The notes under the pieces: generated by a model
Database searches by the model: none
Seen by the model: only the letters and a program-made list of their open reading frames with translations
What the model was told of the DNA's origin: nothing
Part shown: piece by piece, positions 8,677 to 16,495 of the stretch
Layout: the number at the start of each line of letters is the position of its first letter
How positions within the stretch are numbered: the first letter of the stretch is position 1
Assembly (NCBI GenBank): GCA_045807225.1
Contig: JBJMHU010000069.1
Coordinates: 1-40,954, forward strand
Source of the DNA: Fodinibacter sp045807225
Lineage (GTDB): Bacteria > Actinomycetota > Actinomycetes > Actinomycetales > Dermatophilaceae
Length of the DNA stretch: 40,954 nucleotides
Direction: 5' to 3'
Made by a program: the position numbers and the translations under genes

Positions 8677-8717
8677 GTCACGTTTCCTCCCGTTCGATGC
8701 TCGTGGATGGCTGGTTG

Positions 8718-8733
8718 TAGGGTCGAACGACCC
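8718..8733 (+). promoter_or_regulatory. Citrate synthase promoter -10 element overlapping a perfect palindrome
   Basis: TAGGGT at 8718-8723 fits an actinobacterial -10 hexamer. It overlaps the palindrome GGGTCG-AA-CGACCC at 8720-8733, which covers the expected transcription start near 8730. A repressor or RNAP-proximal factor bound here would block initiation. The leader to the gltA ATG would be about 30 nt and carries GAGGAA as a candidate Shine-Dalgarno. The -35 is not recognisable. Confidence 0.45.
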
Positions 8734-8761
8734 CGTGCCCGACCAGTGAGGAACTCGTGCC

Positions 8762-10048
<1,287 letters not shown>

Positions 10049-10062
10049 CGGCTCACCCGACG

Positions 10063-10081
10063 CCGGCCGACGGGAGGCCGG
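10063..10081. terminator. Short hairpin between convergent gltA and the GH25-like gene
   Basis: CCGGCC (10063-10068) and GGCCGG (10076-10081) form a 6-bp GC stem with a 7-nt loop in the 38-bp gap between two convergent genes. No T-tract follows on either strand. Position supports a bidirectional terminator role, but the stem is short for this GC content. Confidence 0.35.
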
Positions 10082-10086
10082 GAAGG

Positions 10087-11562
10087 TCAGGGCGAGCCGG
10101 CACCGGTCGTGGGCGTCGTAGCCACCGATGGCGGCGTTGGTCCCGGGCTGGTCGCCGATGAGGGAGTCGGTGCGGGGCTGGTCGCCGATGGGGAGGTGGG
10201 CGTGGGTGTGCTCGTCGGGGTCGGCGTGGCTCTCGGCGTCGGTGTCTGCGTGGCCCTCGGCTTGGGGGCCGGCGTCGAGGTGGTCGGGGTCGCCGTAGGC
10301 GTCGATCGGGGCCCCGGCGGCGCCGTCGCGGTGGGTTTGCCCGTGACCCGAGCCTGCTGTTCCGTGGTGGCCTTGGAGTCCGCCTCAGCACTGGACGCGG
10401 CCGTGGCGGCCGCCCTGTCCTTCGCGTCCTTCGCGTCCTGGTCCCGCTTGGCCTGCTGCGCCTCGAGCGCCGCCTGAGCCTTGAGCGCGGTCTCGACGTC
10501 GGGGTGGGGGACCGGGGTGATGAGCAGCTGGGGCACTGCGGCAGTGCGGGTCCTCGGGAAGGAGCCGAAGAACGCCTCGGCGACGTTCTCGCGGTCCGGG
10601 CAGAGCAGGTTGGCATCCAGAGGCCCGGTCAGCCACTGGGTCAGCAGCACCGGCCCACTGGTGAACGGGCGGTCACACGCCCTACGGGCCGCGTCGATCC
10701 CCGCCTGCCCGACGGCGGGCCACTGCGGCAGGTCGGCCTGCCAGTCCCCGACGACCTGACGCCAGTAGCCGCCAGTGGAGTACACCCCGACCTGCTTGCC
10801 GGCGCGGCGCAGCTCGTCGCGCCAGCCGATCAGCACCTCCCTGTTGGCGCCGGTGTCGGCACCCCACAAGGTGCGCGCGGCCACGTCCTCGATGTCGAGC
10901 CACCAGCCCGGCGTGTCGAGGCCGCCGGCCCTGGCTCCCGCCAGCGCCTGAGCGGCATCGGCCGCTCCGGCGGCGCGCAGCACGCACGAGCGCTCAGCAC
11001 CGCAGGAGCTGGTGCGGTCGGCAGTGGACAGCTCGGCGGCGGACGGCGAACCGGGCACGACGTAGGCGTTGACCGCGCTACGCACCGTCGTGGCCCAGGC
11101 CACCTGCTCCCCCAGGCACGGGCTGACCGTTCCCGGCCGACCGGCGGTGACCTGGATGACGACGAAGTCCACCGGGAGGTCGGGGAGTGCGCGCCCGCAC
11201 TGCGGCCAGCCGATGTCGGTGCCCCAGCGGGTCCCCCCTGCAGTCGCCCCGGCCGGGGTGCGCCCAGCGGTCCCGGGCAAGAGCGTGTGCGGCTCGTCCA
11301 TGGTCATGGACACGGTGTGAGCGGCGGGGGCGGGCACCGCGCCGGACAGCACCGGCGCAGCCGGGGCCGACGGTCCTGGCGAGATGACGAGGCCGGTCAG
11401 CACCAGCAGGCCGACCCACAGGCTCGCGGACCGAGAGCGCCGACGACCCCGTGGCTCGCTGTCGCCCGGGCCCTGGTGAGACGACGTCACGGCAGCCGCC
11501 CACGCGCCAACGCCCGGCGGCGTCGACCGCCCGGTGACGGTCCCGTTTCCCCCAGCGTGCAC
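10087..11562 (-). CDS. Secreted GH25-like (glycoside-hydrolase-like) protein with Pro/Thr-rich C-terminal tail
   Basis: 491 aa from the GTG at 11562; an in-frame GTG at 11490 (giving VTSSHQGPG...) is an equally plausible start because it overlaps the stop of a 27-codon upstream ORF. An Arg-rich n-region and the hydrophobic SLWVGLLVLTGLVI form a signal sequence. The body (about 110-345) matches the actinobacterial GH25-like domain: GTDIGWPQCG, FVVIQVTAGRPGTVSPCL, WWLDIEDV with the acidic DxE pair, KQVGVYSTGGYW, and LLTQWL. Several cysteines suggest disulfides. A charged Ala/Lys/Gln stretch that could be helical follows, then about 90 residues almost only of Thr, Pro, Ser and Ala, likely a wall-spanning tail. 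Muralytic activity is plausible but unproven for this subfamily. Confidence 0.75.
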   Translation of the reverse strand: MHAGGNGTVTGRSTPPGVGAWAAAVTSSHQGPGDSEPRGRRRSRSASLWVGLLVLTGLVISPGPSAPAAPVLSGAVPAPAAHTVSMTMDEPHTLLPGTAGRTPAGATAGGTRWGTDIGWPQCGRALPDLPVDFVVIQVTAGRPGTVSPCLGEQVAWATTVRSAVNAYVVPGSPSAAELSTADRTSSCGAERSCVLRAAGAADAAQALAGARAGGLDTPGWWLDIEDVAARTLWGADTGANREVLIGWRDELRRAGKQVGVYSTGGYWRQVVGDWQADLPQWPAVGQAGIDAARRACDRPFTSGPVLLTQWLTGPLDANLLCPDRENVAEAFFGSFPRTRTAAVPQLLITPVPHPDVETALKAQAALEAQQAKRDQDAKDAKDRAAATAASSAEADSKATTEQQARVTGKPTATAPPGPRSTPTATPTTSTPAPKPRATQTPTPRATPTPTSTPTPTSPSATSPAPTPSSATSPGPTPPSVATTPTTGAGSP

Positions 11563-11629
11563 GTCCCCATCCCGTCAGCGACCGCGGCCCCGCGGCGTCG
11601 CTCGTCGTTCCTGCCCAGCCGACATTCGG

Positions 11630-11635
11630 ACCCTA
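11630..11635 (-). promoter_or_regulatory. Candidate -10 element upstream of the GH25-like gene
   Basis: TAGGGT on the minus strand lies in the 178-base gap between the GH25-like start and the upstream lysozyme-like gene. It would start transcription near 11623, giving a leader of about 60 nt to the GTG at 11562. Apart from this and the small ORF at 11487-11570, I see nothing else in the gap. Confidence 0.35.
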
Positions 11636-11740
11636 CGCCGGCCGTGCCGCCCTGTCCGGCGATCGGCAGAATCCCGGATCCGCGGGGAGCAGGGGCTGGG
11701 CGACCGGCGCGGCCCGCCACGCGCCCGGCCTCCACATCGC

Positions 11741-12634
11741 TCAGGTGAGGGAGATCGTGACCGTCTGCGCGCCCGTGCCGGGAGCCGGGTCCACCGTGTG
11801 CCAGGTCAGGGCCGAGTCCGACATGCCGCGGCGCCACTCGCGGTCGCCCACGACGACCCCGGTGGCGCCGGTGTCGACCGCCCGCGCCACGGCCCACGAG
11901 CCGACCGCCCAGGCGAGGTCGGGGCTGTCGGCCGACACGGTCACCGTGCCCTTCCCCGGGGTGGCCGAGATGCCGAAGTCCTTCTCCACCAGCGCCGCGA
12001 CCTTCGCGGGGTCCCCCGCCCGCTCGGGGTCCTTCAGGGCGCACACGGTGCCGGCGTGGGTCTGGCCCGAGAGCACCGACGCGGTCACCCTCGCCTGAGC
12101 CTCGTGCTGGGCGTAGGCCTCACCCGCCGCCGACCGCTGCACCTTCTGCGCCGCCTGCGCGATGTCCATCGACCGGTAGCCCTTGATCTTCTCCAGGGCG
12201 TCGTAGAACTTGTTCGTCGAGTACTCGGGGTCGAGGATCTGCTCCGCGGTGCCCCAGCCCTGTGAGGGCCGCTGCTGGAACAGCCCGAGGGAGTCGCGGT
12301 CGCCGAACTCGACGTTGCGCACCTTGGACTCCTGCATCGCCGTCGCGATCGCGATGGTGGCGGCGCGCGGCGGCATCCCGCGCTGGACGGCGATCGCGGT
12401 GATCGCGGCCGCGTTGCTCGCCTGGTCGGGCGCCCAGGAGAAGGTCGAGCCCGATGCGGTCACCTGGCACTGCTCGCCCGACACGATGGTGCGCAGGTGC
12501 CTCACGCCCAGCACCGTGGCGGTGCCGACGACCCCGAGCACGACGACGACCACCCCCGCCACCAGCCGGCGCTGGCGCGGCGAGCGAGGCTGCTCCTCGG
12601 CGAGGGTGATGGCGCCCCGGGACGTGCGCGGCAT
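11741..12634 (-). CDS. Membrane-anchored lysozyme/transglycosylase-like protein (conserved actinobacterial family)
   Basis: 297 aa. A basic cytoplasmic tail is followed by one membrane segment (about 25-43) and then an extracellular domain containing the lysozyme-like signature ITAIAVQRGMPPRAATIAIA, AMQESKVRN and GDRDSLGLFQQRPSQGWG, where the Glu of MQES is in the place of a catalytic acid. A second, unrecognised domain occupies the C-terminal 130 residues and has two cysteines flanking it. Members of this family are usually annotated hypothetical, sometimes wrongly as metal transporters. The start follows dapD by 63 bases in the same direction with AAGGAC upstream, so it may be co-transcribed with dapD; a link between diaminopimelate supply and wall turnover would make sense but is inference. 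Confidence 0.75.
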   Translation of the reverse strand: MPRTSRGAITLAEEQPRSPRQRRLVAGVVVVVLGVVGTATVLGVRHLRTIVSGEQCQVTASGSTFSWAPDQASNAAAITAIAVQRGMPPRAATIAIATAMQESKVRNVEFGDRDSLGLFQQRPSQGWGTAEQILDPEYSTNKFYDALEKIKGYRSMDIAQAAQKVQRSAAGEAYAQHEAQARVTASVLSGQTHAGTVCALKDPERAGDPAKVAALVEKDFGISATPGKGTVTVSADSPDLAWAVGSWAVARAVDTGATGVVVGDREWRRGMSDSALTWHTVDPAPGTGAQTVTISLT

Positions 12635-12697
12635 GCGGTGGAGGTCCTTCGTGAGGTCGTCGGTGGTGCGTCGTCGCGGCGGTCGCGACGTCGTCGG

Positions 12698-13630
12698 TCA
12701 GTCGTTGGCGTGGAGCGCGGAGTTGAGCACGATGCCGTGGCCGTCGCGCGGCCGCGCCTCCACCGCTCCGGTGACCGAGTTGCGCAGGAAGAGCAGGTTG
12801 CTCTGCCCGGACAGCTCGCGGGCCTTGGTGACCGTGCCGTCGGGCAGGGTCACCTTGGTCCCGGCCGTGACGTAGAGCCCGGCCTCCACGACGCAGTCGT
12901 CGCCCAGTGCGATGCCGAGCCCGGACTCGGCTCCGAGCAGGCAACGCTCGCCGATGCTCACGCGTTCCGTGCCGCCGCCGGAGAGCGTGCCCATCGTCGA
13001 GGCCCCGCCCCCGATGTCGGAGCCGTCGCCCACGACCACCCCCTGGCTGATCCGGCCCTCGACCATCGAGGTGCCCAGGGTGCCGGCGTTGTAGTTGACG
13101 AAACCCTCGTGCATGACCGTGGTGCCGCTCGCGAGGTGCGCACCCAGCCGCACCCGGTCGGCGTCGGCGATGCGCACGCCGCTCGGCACCACGTAGTCGG
13201 TCATCCGCGGGCACTTGTCGACGCCGAACACCTGCACCGGGCCGCGGGCGAGCATCCGCACCCGGGCGGGCTCGAAACCCTTGACGGCACACGGGCCCTG
13301 GGAGGTCCACACCACGTTGGTGAGCACCCCGAACAGCCCGTCGAGCGAGACGGAGTTGGGCCGTACGAGCCGGTGCGAGAGCAGGTGCAGCCGCAGCCAG
13401 CCGTCGGCGGCGTCGGCGGGCGGGGCGTCGAGGTCGGCCGTCACCAGCCGCACCTCCCGGTGCACGCCGCGGGCGTCGTCGCGGCCCACCAGCGCCTCGA
13501 GCCCGGCAGGAGCCGCGAGCTCGCCCGCACCGCCCGGCTCGCCGAGCGCGGGCGACGGGAACCATGCGTCGAGGACGGTCCCGTCATCGGTGCGGGTGAG
13601 CAGGGCGTGGCCCCAGGCGGTGCGCGTCAT
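12698..13630 (-). CDS. dapD: 2,3,4,5-tetrahydropyridine-2,6-dicarboxylate N-succinyltransferase (actinobacterial DapD)
   Basis: 310 aa. The N-terminal alpha/beta domain is followed from about residue 150 by a left-handed beta-helix of hexapeptide repeats (VRLGAHLASGTTVMHEGFVNYNAGTLGTSMVEGRISQGVVVG is the core), ending with the C-terminal segment GIVLNSALH. GVDKCPRMTDYVVPSGVRIADADRVRLGAHLA is typical of the actinobacterial DapD type (Rv1201c), which differs from proteobacterial DapD. It transfers succinyl from succinyl-CoA to tetrahydrodipicolinate, the committed acylation step of the succinylase diaminopimelate pathway. It diverges from dapE across a 44-bp gap with both starts apparently leaderless (minus-strand -10 TACGCT ends 7 nt before the ATG). 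Confidence 0.95.
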   Translation of the reverse strand: MTRTAWGHALLTRTDDGTVLDAWFPSPALGEPGGAGELAAPAGLEALVGRDDARGVHREVRLVTADLDAPPADAADGWLRLHLLSHRLVRPNSVSLDGLFGVLTNVVWTSQGPCAVKGFEPARVRMLARGPVQVFGVDKCPRMTDYVVPSGVRIADADRVRLGAHLASGTTVMHEGFVNYNAGTLGTSMVEGRISQGVVVGDGSDIGGGASTMGTLSGGGTERVSIGERCLLGAESGLGIALGDDCVVEAGLYVTAGTKVTLPDGTVTKARELSGQSNLLFLRNSVTGAVEARPRDGHGIVLNSALHAND

Positions 13631-13674
13631 GGCGACCAGCGTAGAGGGGTGACCCGGTCGTTAAGGTGGCCGGT
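13631..13674. promoter_or_regulatory. Interlocked divergent leaderless promoters of dapD and dapE
   Basis: The 44-bp gap holds TACGCT on the minus strand (13638-13643), 7 nt before the dapD ATG, and TAAGGT on the plus strand (13662-13667), 7 nt before the dapE ATG. With a normal 17-19 bp spacer each promoter's -35 region falls on the other's -10, so RNA polymerase cannot occupy both at once. Confidence 0.55.
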
Positions 13675-14769
13675 ATGCCGTCGACGACCACCGCCCTCGA
13701 CCTCACCACCGACGTCGCCGCGCTCACCGCCGCGGTGTGCGACATCGAGTCGGTGAGCCTCGACGAACGAACCCTGGCGGATGCCGTGGAGGCCGCGGTC
13801 CGCGACCTGGCGCACCTCGAGGTGACCCGGATCGGCAACACCGTGGTGGCGCGCACGAACCTCGGCCGCGACGAGCGGGTGGTGCTCGCCGGGCACATCG
13901 ACACCGTGCCGCTGACCGCCGACCCGGCCAACCTGCCCACCCGCCGGGTCGACTCGGCGGGGGGAGAGGTGCTCTGGGGCCGCGGCACCGTCGACATGAA
14001 GGGCGGCGTCGCCGTGATGCTCCGGGTCGCCCACGAGGTGCCCGAGCCGAGCCGCGACGTCACGTTCGTCTTCTACGAGGCCGAGGAGATCGACTCCGAG
14101 TACAACGGCCTGCTCCACGTGCAGCAGCAGCGGCCCGAGCTCATCGCCGACGCCGACTTCGCGGTGCTCCTGGAGCCCACCGACGCCCGGGTCGAGGGTG
14201 GCTGCAAGGGCACCCTGCGCGCCGAGGTGTCGACCAAGGGCATCGCCTCCCATTCCGCTCGTCCGTGGAAGGGTCACAACGCCATCCACGACGCCGCCGA
14301 GGTGCTCGCCCGGCTGGTGGCCTACGAGCCGGCCACCCGGGTCGTCGACGAGCTGGAGTTCCGCGAGGCCCTCAACGCCGTGCTGGTCAGCGGCGGCGTG
14401 GCGACGAACGTCATCCCCGACCGGTGCGTCGTCACGGTCAACTACCGCTACGCGCCCTCGCTGTCCGAGGTGGAGGCCGACGCGCACGTGCGTGAGGTCT
14501 TCGCCGGCTTCGACGTCGACGTCGTCGACAACGCCGGCGGTGCCCGCCCGGGGCTGCACCTGCCGGCCGCGCAGGCCTTCGTCGAGGCGCTCGGCCTCCC
14601 GGTCGAGGCCAAGCAGGGCTGGACCGACGTCGCCCGCTTCTCGGCGATGGGTGTGCCCGCCGTCAACTTCGGCCCCGGCGACCCCAACCTGGCCCACATG
14701 GACGACGAGCAGTGCCCGGTGGAGCAGTACACCGCCTGCGAGGCCGCCCTCCTGCGCTGGCTGGCATAG
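13675..14769 (+). CDS. dapE: Succinyl-diaminopimelate desuccinylase, M20 metallohydrolase
   Basis: 364 aa with the start at 13675 set by the -10 element 7 nt upstream; an in-frame ATG nine bases earlier would place the start inside the promoter. M20 motifs are intact: LAGHIDTVPL with His74 and Asp76, GRGTVDMKGG with the bridging Asp107, and YEAEEIDSEYNG with the general base Glu137. CKGTLRAEVSTKGIASHSARPWKGHNA marks the dimerisation domain. It hydrolyses N-succinyl-LL-diaminopimelate to LL-diaminopimelate and succinate using two zinc ions. Pairing with dapD (divergent) and the nearby dapC supports DapE over other M20 peptidases. ATG and TAG flank a normal-length enzyme. Confidence 0.95.
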   Translation: MPSTTTALDLTTDVAALTAAVCDIESVSLDERTLADAVEAAVRDLAHLEVTRIGNTVVARTNLGRDERVVLAGHIDTVPLTADPANLPTRRVDSAGGEVLWGRGTVDMKGGVAVMLRVAHEVPEPSRDVTFVFYEAEEIDSEYNGLLHVQQQRPELIADADFAVLLEPTDARVEGGCKGTLRAEVSTKGIASHSARPWKGHNAIHDAAEVLARLVAYEPATRVVDELEFREALNAVLVSGGVATNVIPDRCVVTVNYRYAPSLSEVEADAHVREVFAGFDVDVVDNAGGARPGLHLPAAQAFVEALGLPVEAKQGWTDVARFSAMGVPAVNFGPGDPNLAHMDDEQCPVEQYTACEAALLRWLA

Positions 14770-14815
14770 CAGCGGAAGCTCCGCCGCCGGGGCATCGGCT
14801 GCCACGTCGTCCGCA

Positions 14816-14821
14816 TACAGT
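14816..14821 (+). promoter_or_regulatory. -10 element for leaderless LOG-family transcript
   Basis: TACAGT ends 6 nt before the GTG at 14828, with no Shine-Dalgarno before that GTG. This fixes the start within a frame that stays open far upstream. Confidence 0.5.
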
Positions 14822-14827
14822 GGCGCG

Positions 14828-15703
14828 GTGGACGCCGCCCCCGACACCCCCGACCCCGTCATCGCCACGAACCCGCTCAACCCCCTGAGCCCCACCCGGC
14901 CAACCGACCGCGACTACCACCAGGGCCCGGTCGTCATGCGCGGCTCCAAGGTGCCCGGCTCGACCACCGACGCCCGGCTGCTCGACAGCAGCGGGTCGGC
15001 CGACTGGCTGCACACCGACCCCTGGCGGGTCATGCGCATCCAGAGCGAGTTCGTCACCGGGTTCGGGGCGCTCGCCGAGGTCGGCCCGGCGGTGAGCGTG
15101 TTCGGCTCGGCCCGCACCCGCCCCGACCACCCCACCTACCAGCTGGGGATGCAGGTCGGCGCCGCGCTGGTGGCCGCCGGCTACGCGGTCATCACCGGCG
15201 GCGGCCCAGGGGCCATGGAGGCCGCCAACCGGGGCGCCCTCGAGGCCGGCGGCACCTCGGTGGGGCTCGGCATCGAGCTGCCCTTCGAGGCCGGGCTCAA
15301 CGAGTTCGTCGACCTCGGGGTCAACTTCCGCTACTTCTTCGCCCGCAAGACCATGTTCGTCAAGTACGCCCAGGGCTTCGTGGTGCTGCCCGGCGGGTTC
15401 GGCACGCTCGACGAGCTGTTCGAGGCGGTCACCCTGGTGCAGACCCAGAAGGTCACCAGCTTCCCGATCGTGCTGCTCGGCTCGGCCTACTGGGGCGGCC
15501 TGCTCGAGTGGCTGCGCACGACCGCCGCCGACGCTGGCACCGTCAACCCGCGCGACATCGAGCTGCTCACGGTCACCGACGACGTCGACGAGGCGGTGGC
15601 GGCCATCGTCGCCGCCGAGGCCCCGGCCGGCGGCCTGGGGGGAGTGCGCCGGCCGCCCTCGGCACCGGCGGGCAGCACCCCGCCCGCGACGCACCCCGAG
15701 TAG
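14828..15703 (+). CDS. LOG family (TIGR00730) Rossmann-fold protein, cytokinin riboside 5'-monophosphate phosphoribohydrolase type
   Basis: 291 aa from the GTG at 14828. The LOG signature is complete: SVFGSARTRPDHPTY, TGGGPGAMEAANRGA (about 123-137) and PGGFGTLDE (about 188-196). Enzymes of this family release the base from N6-modified AMP (cytokinin activation) or act as nucleoside-monophosphate phosphoribohydrolases; substrate in non-plant-associated bacteria is uncertain. The first 60 residues are a family-specific extension containing DYHQGPVVMRGS, common in actinobacterial members (Rv1205-like), and the last 30 residues are Pro/Ala-rich. It is followed after 29 bases by a DivIVA-hook gene with its own -10, so it is probably monocistronic. 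Confidence 0.88.
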   Translation: MDAAPDTPDPVIATNPLNPLSPTRPTDRDYHQGPVVMRGSKVPGSTTDARLLDSSGSADWLHTDPWRVMRIQSEFVTGFGALAEVGPAVSVFGSARTRPDHPTYQLGMQVGAALVAAGYAVITGGGPGAMEAANRGALEAGGTSVGLGIELPFEAGLNEFVDLGVNFRYFFARKTMFVKYAQGFVVLPGGFGTLDELFEAVTLVQTQKVTSFPIVLLGSAYWGGLLEWLRTTAADAGTVNPRDIELLTVTDDVDEAVAAIVAAEAPAGGLGGVRRPPSAPAGSTPPATHPE

Positions 15704-15719
15704 GCACCGCCCACCGCCG

Positions 15720-15725
15720 TAGGAT
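15720..15725 (+). promoter_or_regulatory. -10 element for leaderless start of the DivIVA/GT-C operon
   Basis: TAGGAT ends 7 nt before the GTG at 15733; no Shine-Dalgarno is present. It should drive the four-gene operon extending to 19939. Confidence 0.5.
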
Positions 15726-15732
15726 CTGCTGC

Positions 15733-16041
15733 GTGGTCCCGAACGTCATCCTGGTGCTGGTCGCCGTCGCCCTCGTCGTGGCGGTGCTCGGTGTCGCGAC
15801 CGGCCGGCTGCCCGCCGACCCGCTCTCGGATGCCGTGCGCTCCACCCCCGACCCGGGCCTGCCCGAGCGTCCGGAGGCCGACGACGTCGATGCCGTGCGC
15901 TTCGACACGGCGTTGCGCGGGTACCGGATGGAGGACGTCGACGACCGGCTCGAGACGCTGCGCGACGAGCTCGCCGAGCGCGAGCGCACCCTGGCCGAGC
16001 TGCGCGCGCAGCCCGCGGCCGGCGACCCCGAGGGGAGGTGA
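15733..16041 (+). CDS. Small membrane-anchored DivIVA-hook (DivI1A-domain) protein
   Basis: 102 aa. An N-terminal membrane segment (about 4-24) is followed by a flexible Pro/Asp/Ala linker and the short DivIVA N-terminal motif RFDTALRGYRMEDVDDRLE (RGYRMEDVD at 62-70), then a charged helix of about 27 residues with coiled-coil character. In DivIVA/Wag31 this motif makes the membrane-inserting crossed-loop dimer found at cell poles; in actinobacteria a 30-40 residue version occurs alone in many small proteins (DivI1A_domain family). The protein probably lies at the cytoplasmic membrane and may be drawn to poles or septa. Start is the leaderless GTG at 15733; the open frame upstream belongs to LOG's shadow. 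The motif recurs in the gene two places downstream. Confidence 0.82.
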   Translation: MVPNVILVLVAVALVVAVLGVATGRLPADPLSDAVRSTPDPGLPERPEADDVDAVRFDTALRGYRMEDVDDRLETLRDELAERERTLAELRAQPAAGDPEGR

Positions 16042-16045
16042 CCGC

Positions 16046-16495
16046 GTGGCGTTCACCGTGAGGCGCCGCACCACCCTGTCGCCGCAGGCCGCCTGGGCGG
16101 CCCTGACCGACCTCGCCGAGCACACCCGGCACGTGCCGCTCACCGACCTCGAGGTGCCCGCCGGCGGCCTGGTGCTCGGCACCGAGGTGGTCGCCTGGAC
16201 CCGGCTGGGCCCCCTCCGCCTCGCCGACCGCATGGTCGTCACCGCCCTGGAGCCGGGTCGGCGGCTCCGCCTGGTCAAGACCGGGCGGTTCCTGCACGGC
16301 TGGGCCGAGATCACCGTCGAGGGGGACCCCGTCGCCACCGCCGGCTCGCTGGTGGCCTGGACCGAGGAGCTCTGGCTGCCCGGCCTGCGCCGGCTCACCC
16401 GCCCCGGGGGCGACCGGCTGGGTGCGGTGCTCTTCGCGCGCGTCGTGGACGGGTTGCTGGCCCGAGCGGTGGCCCGGGAGCGGAGCGCGCCGTGA
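16046..16495 (+). CDS. SRPBCC (START-like) family protein
   Basis: 149 aa from the GTG at 16046, preceded by AGGGGAGGTG, one of the better Shine-Dalgarno sequences in the window. The pattern MAFTVRRRTTLSPQAAWAAL with LTDLAEHTRHVPLT, then a beta-strand-rich core (RLADRMVVTALEPGRRLRLVK) and a C-terminal helix (GAVLFARVVDGLLARAVARE), fits the helix-grip SRPBCC/polyketide cyclase fold, which holds hydrophobic ligands in a deep cavity. Ligand unknown; a lipid or lipid-linked intermediate would suit neighbours that look like GT-C glycosyltransferases, but that is inference. It sits 4 nt after the small DivIVA-hook gene and overlaps the next gene by 4 bp (GTGA). Confidence 0.75.
   Translation: MAFTVRRRTTLSPQAAWAALTDLAEHTRHVPLTDLEVPAGGLVLGTEVVAWTRLGPLRLADRMVVTALEPGRRLRLVKTGRFLHGWAEITVEGDPVATAGSLVAWTEELWLPGLRRLTRPGGDRLGAVLFARVVDGLLARAVARERSAP

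Noticed and set aside
8735..8749. Four-codon GTG ORF in the gltA leader
   Set aside because: Short enough to arise by chance; no spacing to the -10 that would make it leaderless.
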